Positions 25,358-33,320 of a DNA stretch of 64,000 bases are shown here, piece after piece. The position numbers were made by a program, and so were the translations under genes. Under the pieces are notes generated by a model, which had not been told where the DNA came from, made no database searches, and saw only the letters and a program-made list of their open reading frames with translations. The DNA is taken from positions 62,001 through 126,000 of the forward strand of contig CALADF010000001.1 of NCBI GenBank assembly GCA_937890835.1. Reading direction: 5' to 3'. Numbering within the stretch: position 1 is the first letter of the stretch; the number at the start of each line of letters is the position of its first letter. The DNA comes from an uncultured bacterium. Its GTDB lineage: Bacteria; Actinomycetota; Coriobacteriia; Coriobacteriales; Eggerthellaceae.

Positions 25358-25367
25358 TTGTCTTGTC

Positions 25368-25399
25368 AGAGCTGATTGATCTTTCGATCAATCAGCTCT
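25368..25399 (+). repeat. perfect 14-bp hairpin between tRNA-Gly and tRNA-Cys
   Basis: AGAGCTGATTGATC (25368-25381) and GATCAATCAGCTCT (25386-25399) are perfect inverted repeats around loop TTTC. The following TTAAAAAG is not a U-tract. It may be a processing hairpin in the polycistronic tRNA transcript or a weak terminator. Confidence 0.6.
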
Positions 25400-25421
25400 T
25401 AAAAAGACAGCACGCCAATTT

Positions 25422-25495
25422 GGCGACGTGGCCAAGTGGTAAGGCAGAGGCCTGCAAAGCCTTCACCCCCGGTTCGAATCCGGGCGTCGCCTCCA
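25422..25495 (+). tRNA. tRNA-Cys(GCA)
   Basis: Acceptor GGCGACG pairs with CGTCGCC. The anticodon loop CTGCAAA gives GCA. T-loop TTCGAAT; CCA encoded. 74 bases, lying between the two tRNA-Gly copies. Confidence 0.94.
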
Positions 25496-25518
25496 AGTTG
25501 GCTTTGATAATTTAATAT

Positions 25519-25594
25519 GCGGACATGGCTCAGCTGGTAGAGCACCACCTTGCCAAGGTGGGGGTCGCGGGTTCGAACCCCGTTGTCCGCTCCA
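25519..25594 (+). tRNA. tRNA-Gly(GCC), copy 2
   Basis: Identical over 76 bases to the tRNA at 25282, including anticodon GCC and encoded CCA. It closes the Gly-Cys-Gly cluster and is followed by a strong terminator. Confidence 0.95.
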
Positions 25595-25604
25595 GAATCT
25601 TCCA

Positions 25605-25636
25605 CGAGCGGCTTTTAGGCCGCTCGTTTTATATTT
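25605..25636 (+). terminator. terminator of tRNA-Gly/Cys/Gly cluster
   Basis: CGAGCGGC, loop TTTTAG, GCCGCTCG, then TTTTATATTT. Confidence 0.85.
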
Positions 25637-25850
25637 GCGCATAGTTTCGAATTTGCATTTCAAGGTCTTCGTGCCCAGTTGAGATCGTGATCCAATGCGA
25701 TGTCCTAGGCGCCTCGGCTCTGTGAAGCCCGAGGCGCCGATTGCCCCTCGCATCGCGTTGGAGGGCGTTCGGCAGCGTAATTGCGGTTTCGTTGATGCAG
25801 GTTCGTGACAAGCGAGGCTGCGACCGCCGTCGCGTTGAGAGAACTTTTTT
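25637..25850. other. spacer with a long GC-rich inverted repeat
   Basis: No gene is visible. An inverted repeat GGCGCCTCGG (25708-25717) with CCGAGGCGCC (25729-25738) around an 11-base loop stands out. Neither side has a U-tract, so it is not a normal terminator. Confidence 0.4.
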
Positions 25851-25900
25851 GAAAAAAATGAAAATATCCTTTGACAAGTTCTCTGAATCCGGCATTATAT
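25851..25900 (+). promoter_or_regulatory. promoter and A-rich element of tRNA-Val copy 2
   Basis: The 13-mer GAAAAAAATGAAA (25851-25863) precedes a consensus TTGACA (25871-25876). The -10 is CATTATAT (25893-25900), 16-18 bases downstream. The layout matches tRNA-Val copy 1. Confidence 0.7.
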
Positions 25901-25934
25901 CCACTTGCTGATGCGTTGCGACGCGAAGCAACAA

Positions 25935-26009
<75 letters not shown>

Positions 26010-26018
26010 TGAACTTGA

Positions 26019-26048
26019 AGACCAGGTTATCGCCTGGTCTTTTTTCTT
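26019..26048 (+). terminator. terminator of tRNA-Val copy 2
   Basis: AGACCAGG, loop TTATCG, CCTGGTCT, then TTTTTCTT. Confidence 0.85.
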
Positions 26049-26096
26049 CAATAGCCTTCATAGAGGGTTGCGCAGGTTGCGAACCGAGCCTGTCGT

Positions 26097-26137
26097 GAAA
26101 AACGCCGCCCGAGTTCAACCTGAACCTGGGCGGCGTT
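26097..26137 (-). terminator. terminator of the 26202-27110 gene
   Basis: On the minus strand AACGCCGCCC (26128-26137) pairs with GGGCGGCGTT (26101-26110), followed by a short U-run. Confidence 0.7.
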
Positions 26138-26201
26138 TCGTTACGGGGCCTTATCTGCGGAAATCGCGTGATCGCGGGGACTTTCAATCGTTGTGTGCTG
26201 C

Positions 26202-27110
26202 TTACGCCGCGCTCATGCGAATCCCAACGTAGAAGGTGTTGGAGGGTAGGTCCTTGATGCTGTAAACCTCCTTGAGCTGTATCGCCGAGGCGCGCCACGA
26301 GTAAGTCGCGCCGTCGCGCTCTATCGTTCCCGCCGCGTAGGTGTTGCCCGATTCGTCGACTCCGGACTCGTCGATGCCCGCATCTGCGAGACCTTCCGCC
26401 TCTATGGCGCGCTGAACGGCCTCCTCCACGGAGTTTGCTCCAAAATCGGCGTATCGAACGCGGAGGTTCGTTCCGCCCTCGCGGCTCACCTCCAGATCCC
26501 AGCTGCCGTTGAGCAGCCTGGCTGCGTCGTAGGCGCTCAGAGAGCCCAGGCCCGACGCGTAAATGACACCCGCATCGGCCAGGCTCACCTCGTCGGTAAG
26601 CTTGATCACGTCGAATCCGCCGGATTGCAAGGTTCCGAGAGGGGTTTTCTCGAACAGCGTGAAGCCCGATGCTTGCAGCTCGGCCATGATGCTCGCGTCG
26701 TCGAGGGACATGTAAGCCGCGAGGTCGGGAAGCGAGAGGTCGACGTTCTCGCTGAGCATCTCCTCGAGAGCTGCCGCTTCGCGCGCCGGCGCGTTCACCA
26801 CGGCGTCGAAGTATTTGAAGAGGATGAACCCCCCGATGACGGCTGCTACCGCCATCGCCAAAAGCGCGCCTTTCCTCACCGAGCTCGGCATATCGATCGG
26901 TCGGGTCAAAGGCTCGGGGTCGAGGTAGTTGATGTTATCGTTATCGAAGCCGGTAACGCTGCTTCTCCCGTATGGGGAGTGGATTTCCCGACCGCCGTCG
27001 AGGAATCTACGAACGGCTTTCGCCTGAGGAGATCGGTTTGCGCGAGTTGACTCGCCCGCGTGCTGAAAGACGGCTTCGTCGTGATGTTCCGAAGCGTTGT
27101 GTTGCGTCAT
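26202..27110 (-). CDS. hypothetical single-span membrane protein
   Basis: I do not recognise this 302-residue protein. The first 75 residues are polar and His/Asp/Arg-rich with no signal peptide. One clear membrane helix spans residues 81-99, and the remaining 200 residues form an acidic, probably extracytoplasmic domain. That domain contains two similar-looking alpha/beta stretches (LAAYMSLDDASIMAELQASG and SVEEAVQRAIEAEGLADAG) and ends SNTFYVGIRMSAA. Topology would be type II. ATG 27110 follows GGAGGG. A minus-strand TATAAT lies about 60 bases upstream. It has its own terminator and is transcribed divergently from the TerC riboswitch unit. There is no evidence for function. Confidence 0.7.
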   Translation of the reverse strand: MTQHNASEHHDEAVFQHAGESTRANRSPQAKAVRRFLDGGREIHSPYGRSSVTGFDNDNINYLDPEPLTRPIDMPSSVRKGALLAMAVAAVIGGFILFKYFDAVVNAPAREAAALEEMLSENVDLSLPDLAAYMSLDDASIMAELQASGFTLFEKTPLGTLQSGGFDVIKLTDEVSLADAGVIYASGLGSLSAYDAARLLNGSWDLEVSREGGTNLRVRYADFGANSVEEAVQRAIEAEGLADAGIDESGVDESGNTYAAGTIERDGATYSWRASAIQLKEVYSIKDLPSNTFYVGIRMSAA

Positions 27111-27188
27111 GAATTCCCTCCGTCAGCACCCTGATCGTATCGAGGGCGCTCCTTCCTAGGTAAATTGTGGACTTTGAAAATTATAGCA

Positions 27189-27216
27189 TTGCGCCTTCGC
27201 GCCTATTTGCTAGCAT
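27189..27216 (+). promoter_or_regulatory. promoter of the riboswitch-terC transcript
   Basis: TTGCGC (27189-27194) and TAGCAT (27211-27216) are 16 bases apart. The predicted start near 27223 lies just before the aptamer. A TATAAT on the opposite strand close by may serve the divergent gene. Confidence 0.5.
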
Positions 27217-27224
27217 ACTCGATG

Positions 27225-27370
27225 CCCATGGGGGAGTAGTTGGCACGTAGGTGCGATGCTTTCAACATCGTGACAGGTCGGTTGGCGGCTTGTCTGGAGC
27301 ATCTTAATTAGCGAGACTCATGGCGCAGGATAGATGGACGTCCGCTGTTCTGCGCTGTGAGTCTTTTTTT
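27225..27370 (+). ncRNA. yybP-ykoY manganese riboswitch
   Basis: The leader of the TerC gene contains the hallmark GGGGAGTAG (27231-27239), a variable arm, and the downstream conserved element ending GCGAGACTCA. A long hairpin overlaps the aptamer's 3' side: AGACTCA (27314-27320) pairs with TGAGTCT (27358-27364), and GCGCAG (27323-27328) with CTGCGC (27350-27355), followed by TTTTTTT. This is the expected terminator of a transcriptional switch. By family knowledge Mn2+ binding stabilises the aptamer and prevents termination, turning on a Mn exporter gene. TerC/YkoY proteins are the classical target. I identify it by motif and context, without covariance scoring. Confidence 0.8.
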
Positions 27371-27469
27371 ATGCATCGGGGCGGCTTCTGCGGTGGCTAT
27401 GGGGGGCGGTGCTCGCGCATCGTCGGTTGAAGCGGTTTCGCGGCCGCGTTAGGGAGAAAAGGAGAACGC

Positions 27470-28579
27470 GTGGATCTTTCGATATTCGCAACGCCTGAGG
27501 CGTGGATCAGCCTGGTGACGTTGATCTTCCTCGAGATCGTCTTGGGCGTTGACAACTTGGTGTTCATTTCCATCACCACGAACCGCCTTCCTGCTGAGAA
27601 GCAGCACATCGGCCGTAAGCTCGGTCTTGCGGGCGCGCTCGTCATGCGCATCATTTTCCTGTGCTTCGCGTCGTATCTCGTCCATATGACGACGCCCCTG
27701 TTCACCATCGACCTGGGCCCGTATTCACATGGGTTCTCCGTGCGCGATCTCGTGCTGCTCATCGGCGGCGGGTACCTCATCTACAAAGGCATCGCCGAGC
27801 TTATCGACATGCTGAAGCTAACCGAGGTCAAGGCTGCGCACTGCGAGGAGCATAAGGCTCTTCATATGATCACGCTGCCGCAGGCGGTCGGCACCATCAT
27901 GGTGATGGATCTCGTGTTCTCCATCGACTCGGTTATCACCGCCGTGGGTATGGCCGATCACCTCATCATCATGATCATCGCCGTCATGCTCGCCGTGATC
28001 CTCATGATGATCTTCATCGATCCCATCTCGAACTTCATCAACGGTCATCCCGAGATGAAGATGCTCGCGCTCACGTTCATCGTCGCCATCGGAGCGCTGC
28101 TGGTCATCGACAGCGCCGGGTTCCATACCGGCATCGAGCTTTTGCATATGCCGCTTGAGAAGTTGATGGTGTACTTCGCCATGGTGTTCAGCATCGTGCT
28201 CGAGCTTATCCAGATGCGCTACAACGCGAACTTCCTCGCGTGGCGCAAGGACCGCTGGAAGGAAGACACCCAGACGCAGATCGAGAACGTGCGCGCCGAG
28301 ATGCTCGAGCAGCTCGAGGAGGCCGAGAAGGCCATCGCTGAAGATCGCGCTGCCGGCGTCACGCCGCGAGAGGAGCGTATCCAGCCGGTTATCATCGGGA
28401 ACAACGTCTACGTCATGATGCCCATGGCGGGGGAGGACGCAGGATCCTTCAAGGAGCTCATGGCGGATTCGGAGCAAGCGGGTAAGGTGTTCAGCGAACC
28501 GCTCGAGCTGACCGCCGCCGAGGTGACCGTCGAGGATGCGCCGGGCGACGACGGGGACGCTTCGACATCGGCCTGGTAA
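27470..28579 (+). CDS. TerC/YkoY-family membrane metal transporter
   Basis: The 369-residue protein has the TerC membrane domain: EIVLGVDNLVFISI, GGGYLIYKGIAEL, MDLVFSIDSVITAVGM and LVIDSAGFHTG, with acidic residues in the helices. About nine helices reach to residue 255. TerC proteins such as YkoY/MeeY export Mn2+ or metallate secreted proteins, which fits the Mn2+ riboswitch in the leader. A C-terminal cytoplasmic extension of about 110 residues begins with an acidic coiled coil (NVRAEMLEQLEEAEKAIAED) and ends in an acidic tail; it is longer than in YkoY. The start is GTG 27470, with AAAAGGAG six bases upstream. Confidence 0.9.
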   Translation: MDLSIFATPEAWISLVTLIFLEIVLGVDNLVFISITTNRLPAEKQHIGRKLGLAGALVMRIIFLCFASYLVHMTTPLFTIDLGPYSHGFSVRDLVLLIGGGYLIYKGIAELIDMLKLTEVKAAHCEEHKALHMITLPQAVGTIMVMDLVFSIDSVITAVGMADHLIIMIIAVMLAVILMMIFIDPISNFINGHPEMKMLALTFIVAIGALLVIDSAGFHTGIELLHMPLEKLMVYFAMVFSIVLELIQMRYNANFLAWRKDRWKEDTQTQIENVRAEMLEQLEEAEKAIAEDRAAGVTPREERIQPVIIGNNVYVMMPMAGEDAGSFKELMADSEQAGKVFSEPLELTAAEVTVEDAPGDDGDASTSAW

Positions 28580-28602
28580 TCGGTGAAAGCGCTGTGAATT
28601 AC

Positions 28603-28639
28603 ACGAGCGCCCGCGACGTGTTCGTTCGCGGGCGCTCGT
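28603..28639. terminator. convergent hairpin between terC and lipid kinase gene
   Basis: ACGAGCGCCCGCGA (28603-28616) and TCGCGGGCGCTCGT (28626-28639) form a perfect 14-bp stem between convergent genes. U-tracts are poor on both strands. Confidence 0.6.
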
Positions 28640-28645
28640 TGTCGT

Positions 28646-29572
28646 CTAGGGTTCGCTCGTATCCGGCGCGTAGCTTTTGATGCAGTCCTCCGAGACGATG
28701 AACCGCGCCGCCTTCGGCAGCATGCGCACGGTGAAGGGGGTCTTTCGGCTGGTGACTTCTCCGTCGTATTGCATGAGAAGGGGAGGATCGCTTTCGACGG
28801 TGATCTCTCGTCCTCTGTGGATTTCCAGCGCGTCGGTTCGGTCGGGAAACTCGCCCGAACGATCGAGGATGCATGCGACGAGCGCCGGGATGAGGCCGAA
28901 CGCGTCTTTGGTGTTAAGCACGACGATGTCGAACATGCCGTCGCGCGGAAGGTTGTTGTGGACGAGCGAGAGGTCGAACTGTATCTTCGAAAAATTGACG
29001 ATAAGCACCCCGACGCCTTCGCTTTCCACCTTTTTGCCGTCGATTGTCAGCGTGAACCGCGCATGTTGCGGTGTCACGTGCGTCACGGCCGAGGTGAAAT
29101 AAGCCATCGGGCCGAGAAGTTTTTTGCCGGCCGACGCGCCTTTCATGATGGTTGCATCGTATCCTGCGCCCGCGATGATGGAAAATCCGAACAGCTCTCC
29201 GTCGCTCGATTCGATTTCGCCGATGTCGAAGTCCATCATGCGACCTTCGCGTGTCATCTTCGCGAGGGCGTGCGGTTCGGTCGGGGAATCGAGGTTCATT
29301 GCGAGAAGGTTGGCGGTTCCTGCAGGAAAGGGCACGACCGGAATGCCGGTGTCGGCAAGCTGATAGCTGACCGAGGAGATGGTTCCGTCGCCGCCTGCGG
29401 CGACCACGGCGTCGAATTCATCGGCATCGTAGAGGAACGCGCGAAGGTCGCTCGTTCCGTCTGTGGAGCGTATCGTGATCTCATCCCCGTCGACGATGAG
29501 CGATCGAATGTAATCGTAGATCGCCCCTTCGCCGTAACCCGAGGCAAGGTTGTTGATGACGAGCAGTTTCAC
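28646..29572 (-). CDS. diacylglycerol/lipid kinase family protein
   Basis: The 308-residue protein of the DagK/YegS/LCB5 kinase family has the catalytic-domain signature AAGGDGTISSVSYQL near residue 62 and PFPAGTANLLAMNL near residue 85. A beta-sandwich C-terminal domain follows. These enzymes phosphorylate diacylglycerol or related lipids; in Gram-positives DgkB recycles diacylglycerol from lipoteichoic-acid synthesis. The exact lipid is not certain. The start is GTG 29572 with AAAGGAA upstream; upstream in-frame codons extend through the divergent rnd promoter and are rejected. It runs divergently from rnd with a shared promoter region. Confidence 0.85.
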   Translation of the reverse strand: MKLLVINNLASGYGEGAIYDYIRSLIVDGDEITIRSTDGTSDLRAFLYDADEFDAVVAAGGDGTISSVSYQLADTGIPVVPFPAGTANLLAMNLDSPTEPHALAKMTREGRMMDFDIGEIESSDGELFGFSIIAGAGYDATIMKGASAGKKLLGPMAYFTSAVTHVTPQHARFTLTIDGKKVESEGVGVLIVNFSKIQFDLSLVHNNLPRDGMFDIVVLNTKDAFGLIPALVACILDRSGEFPDRTDALEIHRGREITVESDPPLLMQYDGEVTSRKTPFTVRMLPKAARFIVSEDCIKSYAPDTSEP

Positions 29573-29596
29573 AGATTTCCTTTCCCTTGTTAAAAT
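29568..29596 (+). promoter_or_regulatory. rnd promoter
   Basis: TTCACA (29568-29573) and TAAAAT (29591-29596) are exactly 17 bases apart. The -35 overlaps the start codon of the divergent lipid kinase gene. Confidence 0.55.
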
Positions 29597-29639
29597 AATG
29601 GTACTACAAACTTTGAAGCTGCATGTAAGGATCAACCCG

Positions 29640-30800
29640 GTGTACATAGCCAGTCAGGAAAGCCTCGAGGCGTTCGTCGAGCGTGCGAGGTCTTCGTCGG
29701 TTCTCGCCATAGACACGGAGTTTCTGCGCGAGAAGACGTATTACGCTAAACTCTGCCTGCTCCAGTTGGCGACTGATGATGAAGTTGCCATCGTCGACCC
29801 GTTTGAGGTCGACGATCTGGGCGTTTTGGCGCCCTTGCTCGTCGACGAAGCCATCGTGAAGTTGTTTCATGCGGGAGATCAGGATCTCGAGATCATCTAT
29901 CGCAACGTGGGTGTTCTGCCCCGTCCGGTGTTCGACACCCAGATCGCTGCGGCATTGCTCGGTCAGGCTCAGCAGGTGGGGTACGGCTCGCTCGTTCACA
30001 CCGTCTGCGGCGTCACGCTGAAGAAGATCGATTCGTTTACGGATTGGTCGCATCGTCCGTTGAGCGAGTCCCAACTCGATTACGCGGCGGATGATGTGGT
30101 GTACCTTCCCGAGATGTATCGCTTGATGCGCTCTTCCCTTGAGGAGAAAGGGCGTCTTTCCTGGCTCGATCCCGACTTCGAGGAGTTGGTCGACCCCGCT
30201 CGCTACGAAAGCGATCCTCGCGAACGGTTCAGGCGCCTCAAGCGCGGGAACCAGTTGAGCCGCAAGCAGCTTGCGGCCGCTCGCGAGGTGGCAGCTTGGC
30301 GCGAGGAGCAGGCCCGCAAGCGCGATGTGCCCCGCAAATGGGTGCTTTCCGATGAGCAGATCGTGGAAGCGTGCAAGCGCGAGGCGAAGACCATCGACGA
30401 CCTTTTCATGGTGCGCGGCATGCGCGAAAAGCTCCCTACCGCCGACGCACGAGCGGTGATCGCCCTCATGAACAAAGCCTATGCGCTGCCGCAGACCGAA
30501 TGGCCCGAGCTTGACCGCGCGGGACGCAGCGAGCCGAACGTCGATGCTCAAATCGACCTCATGACCGCGCTCGTCAGGTTGCGTGCGAAGGAGAACGGCA
30601 TCGCCATGCAGACGTTGGCCAACCACGCTGAGCTTGCGCTGGTGGCGCGTGGCCATGTGGACGGCGCCGACGTGATGAAGGGGTGGCGTCGCGCCATTAT
30701 CGGCGAGGAGCTTCTCGACCTGCTCGAAGGGAGGATCTGCCTGCGCCTCGGTGACGACGGCCTTGTCGTTCGTCGTTGCGAGGACCCTGTCGTCCTTTAA
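29640..30800 (+). CDS. rnd: ribonuclease D
   Basis: RNase D is a DEDDy 3'-5' exoribonuclease that trims tRNA and other small RNA 3' ends. The 386 residues contain ExoI (LAIDTEFLREKTYYAKLC), ExoII (KLFHAGDQDLEIIY) and ExoIII with tyrosine (LDYAADDVVYLPEM). C-terminal HRDC domains follow (for example AAWREEQARKRDVPRKWVLS). GTG 29640 is chosen because AAGGA lies eight bases upstream and the protein alignment begins there; ATG 29598 overlaps the -10 region. Length matches the E. coli enzyme. The eight tRNA genes in this window all encode CCA, which fits exonucleolytic 3' maturation. Confidence 0.93.
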   Translation: MYIASQESLEAFVERARSSSVLAIDTEFLREKTYYAKLCLLQLATDDEVAIVDPFEVDDLGVLAPLLVDEAIVKLFHAGDQDLEIIYRNVGVLPRPVFDTQIAAALLGQAQQVGYGSLVHTVCGVTLKKIDSFTDWSHRPLSESQLDYAADDVVYLPEMYRLMRSSLEEKGRLSWLDPDFEELVDPARYESDPRERFRRLKRGNQLSRKQLAAAREVAAWREEQARKRDVPRKWVLSDEQIVEACKREAKTIDDLFMVRGMREKLPTADARAVIALMNKAYALPQTEWPELDRAGRSEPNVDAQIDLMTALVRLRAKENGIAMQTLANHAELALVARGHVDGADVMKGWRRAIIGEELLDLLEGRICLRLGDDGLVVRRCEDPVVL

Positions 30801-30901
30801 AGATCTTTTGACGTTGTTCCGTTTGCGGGACAGTGCGGTTGCGCGTCTCCTTTTATAATGGCGCGAATAACAATCGATGTTTTGGAAGGACGAGGATCGT
30901 T

Positions 30902-31564
30902 ATGGATTTGAGCTATCTCGCCGTCGTCGCGCTCACGCTTGTCATCGGCATGGGCGCTACGTGGTACGTCAATCATAAGCTGAAGGTTTACCAGCGCGTT
31001 CCCATCTCCAACGGGCTCACCGGAGCCGAGGCGGCGCGTCAGATGCTGGCCTACTACGGCATCTCGCACGTGCAGGTGTACCGCGGCGGCCCCGGTCAGG
31101 ATTTCTTCGACCCGCGCACCAACTCGGTCACGCTATCGCCTGAGGCCTACGATGGCAGGACGGTAACGGCTACGGCTACCGCGTGTCACGAGGTGGGTCA
31201 TGCTTGCCAGTTCGCGCAGAACTATTCCCCTATGAAAATTCGCGGAGCGCTCGTCCCTGCCGTTAACCTTGCATCGAATGCATGGATCTTCATCCTGCTC
31301 ATCGGGATTTTTCTCACAAACCAGGGGCTCGTCACGCTCGCGATCGTCATGTACGCGGTCGTTGTGCTGTTCCAGGTGGTGACGCTGCCCGTTGAGTTCA
31401 ACGCGTCCAGGCGCGCGATGGCGTACATGGACACCATCGCGCTTCCCCAGCGGGAGCGCTCCGGATCCTTCGATGTGCTCCGCGCGTGCGCCCTCACCTA
31501 CGTCGCCGCCGCGCTCACCTCGGCGCTCTATCTCGTATACCTTCTTGGCCAGAATCGCGATTAG
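30902..31564 (+). CDS. YugP-type membrane zinc metallopeptidase
   Basis: The 220-residue protein of the Zn-peptidase_2 (YugP) family has an N-terminal membrane helix (about residues 4-24), the zinc motif HEVGHA near residue 98, and two or three more membrane helices (about 125-160 and 190-212). Substrate and role are not established for the family; a membrane-bound protease is the best description. ATG 30902 follows GGACGAGGA. A TATAAT (30854-30859) 48 bases upstream is a likely -10 without a clear -35. The next gene xseA starts 11 bases downstream, so they share a transcript. Confidence 0.87.
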   Translation: MDLSYLAVVALTLVIGMGATWYVNHKLKVYQRVPISNGLTGAEAARQMLAYYGISHVQVYRGGPGQDFFDPRTNSVTLSPEAYDGRTVTATATACHEVGHACQFAQNYSPMKIRGALVPAVNLASNAWIFILLIGIFLTNQGLVTLAIVMYAVVVLFQVVTLPVEFNASRRAMAYMDTIALPQRERSGSFDVLRACALTYVAAALTSALYLVYLLGQNRD

Positions 31565-31574
31565 GCGACCGGCT

Positions 31575-33041
31575 ATGGCTTACGCGAAAACTCGCGCAGC
31601 TGCGAGCGAAAAGCTCGCGGGGTCTTCCTCCGATGCCGTAACCGTTACGGAAGCGCTCATGATAGCCAAGGGGGCGTTGAACGGCGTGCGCCTCAAGATA
31701 GTCGGCGAGGTTTCGTACGTTTCCAACAAAAGCTCTTATTCGGCGGTTTACTTCAGCATCAAAGATGAAGGTGGCACGCTCGATTGCATGGTGTGGAAGG
31801 ATCGCTTTGCCGCCATCGGCGTCGATTTGAAGGTAGGTGCGCTCGTCGAGCTGACGGGGCATTTCGGCATTTACGTCAAGCGCGGTTCGATGAGCTTCGA
31901 GGTTCGCGATATTAAGCTCGCAGGAGAAGGCTATCTGCGCATGCAGGTGGCAAATCTGGCCCGCAAGCTGGAAGCCGAAGGGCTCATGGACTCCGCTCGT
32001 AAGCGTCCTTTGCCGGCTTATCCCGAGGTCATCGGCATCGTCACATCGCCGGTTGGCGCTGCCGTGCATGACGTGCTGCGTACGCTGAGGAGGCGTTATC
32101 CTCTTGCGCGCGTTCTTCTCGCGGGCGTCATCGTCGAGGGTGATCGTGCGGCGAAGAACATCGTCGAGGGCATGCGGCAAGTTGTGGTGGCAGGTGCCGA
32201 GGTTGTTCTCGTTGTTCGCGGCGGAGGTTCGTATGAATCCATGATGCCCTACAACGATGAGCTTCTTGCGCGCACTATCGCCCGATGCCCGGTGCCGGTG
32301 GTCACGGGCATCGGGCATGAGCCCGATAATTTCATCGCCGATATGGTAGCCGATGTTCGATGCTCCACCCCCACGGGCGCGGCTGAGACGGTCGCTCCTT
32401 CTTTGGACGAGGTCGATCTTGCCCTTGATTCGGCTGCCGCGACGATATCCTCATCTGTCGCGGGGCAGACCCGGGCGCTGCGCGCGCGTTTGGATCTTCT
32501 CGACCGCGCCTTGCCCCAGGCTCAAAAGAGCCTGCTATCGCGCTATCGCATCAAGCTCGATCGTTGTTCGATGCTGCCGCCGTTTCGAGAGCCGAAGCGC
32601 CTTTTCGACACCGAGGCGCGCACGATCGACGATCTCGCCGAGCGTTTGAGCAGCGCCTTGCCGCGCCAAATCGAGCGAGATCGATCCGTGCTCGATTTCA
32701 CGCGCAAAGCGATGCGAAGGTCGCTTCCTCGTCTTCTCGTCCGTGATTCTCAGCGGGTTGACGCGCTTGCGGACAGGCTTGGCTATCAGGCGGCTCACGC
32801 AACGCAGCGCTATGGTCGCGATGTTTCCGTTGCGGCCGCTCGTTTGCACAATCTATCGCCGCTGACCGTGCTCGCGCGCGGTTATGCGATGGCCCAAGAT
32901 GCCGACGGGACGCTCGTTAAGTCGGTTAAAGGAGTGAAGTCGGGCGATGAGATATCCGTTCTCGTCGGCGATGGAGCGCTAGATTGCAGGGTTTCCGCCG
33001 TGAGGCGGATTGACACTTCCGTAGAGAATTGGAGGGATTAA
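31575..33041 (+). CDS. xseA: exodeoxyribonuclease VII large subunit
   Basis: Exo VII degrades single-stranded DNA processively to acid-soluble oligonucleotides in repair and recombination. The 488 residues begin with an OB-fold (VRLKIVGEVSYVSNKSSYSA, then VYFSIKDE). The catalytic domain has IGIVTSPVGAAVHDVL, VVLVVRGGGSYESMMPYND and TGIGHEPDNFIADMVADVRCSTPTGAAE. A long helical region and a C-terminal motif LSPLTVLARGYAMAQ follow. ATG 31575 is taken as start; an upstream in-frame extension lies entirely inside the protease gene. The ribosome-binding site is weak, suggesting coupling. xseB follows after one base. Confidence 0.94.
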   Translation: MAYAKTRAAASEKLAGSSSDAVTVTEALMIAKGALNGVRLKIVGEVSYVSNKSSYSAVYFSIKDEGGTLDCMVWKDRFAAIGVDLKVGALVELTGHFGIYVKRGSMSFEVRDIKLAGEGYLRMQVANLARKLEAEGLMDSARKRPLPAYPEVIGIVTSPVGAAVHDVLRTLRRRYPLARVLLAGVIVEGDRAAKNIVEGMRQVVVAGAEVVLVVRGGGSYESMMPYNDELLARTIARCPVPVVTGIGHEPDNFIADMVADVRCSTPTGAAETVAPSLDEVDLALDSAAATISSSVAGQTRALRARLDLLDRALPQAQKSLLSRYRIKLDRCSMLPPFREPKRLFDTEARTIDDLAERLSSALPRQIERDRSVLDFTRKAMRRSLPRLLVRDSQRVDALADRLGYQAAHATQRYGRDVSVAAARLHNLSPLTVLARGYAMAQDADGTLVKSVKGVKSGDEISVLVGDGALDCRVSAVRRIDTSVENWRD

Positions 33042-33042
33042 C

Positions 33043-33300
33043 ATGGATAACACGGTCGTTCCCGTTGAGGAGTTGACGTTTCGCCAGGCTATGGCCGAAC
33101 TCGAGGGCATCGTGTCGGTGCTTGAATCAGGTACGCTTGAACTCGAGGACAGCCTGAAGAGCTACGAGCGCGGTGTGTCCTTGCTCGGCTCGCTGCAGCG
33201 ACGTCTCGGAGCCGCCGAACAGCAGGTCGAGGTGCTCATGGGCGAGTTGTCGGAGGCTCCGGATGATTCGACGCAGGATACGACGCTGACGAAGGCTTAA
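33043..33300 (+). CDS. xseB: exodeoxyribonuclease VII small subunit
   Basis: The 85-residue helical protein has the family pattern LTFRQAMAELEGIVSVLESG, then LELEDSLKSYERG. Several copies wrap the XseA extended helix and are required for Exo VII activity. TTGGAGGG precedes ATG 33043. The acidic C-terminal tail (SEAPDDSTQDTT) is unstructured. It directly follows xseA and is 20 bases from the HIT gene. Confidence 0.92.
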   Translation: MDNTVVPVEELTFRQAMAELEGIVSVLESGTLELEDSLKSYERGVSLLGSLQRRLGAAEQQVEVLMGELSEAPDDSTQDTTLTKA

Positions 33301-33320
33301 GTTATCGCGAAGGAGATCTC

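Noticed and set aside
25708..25738. GC-rich inverted repeat as an attachment site or terminator.
   Set aside because: No integrase, no second copy and no U-tract; it is recorded only as a spacer feature.
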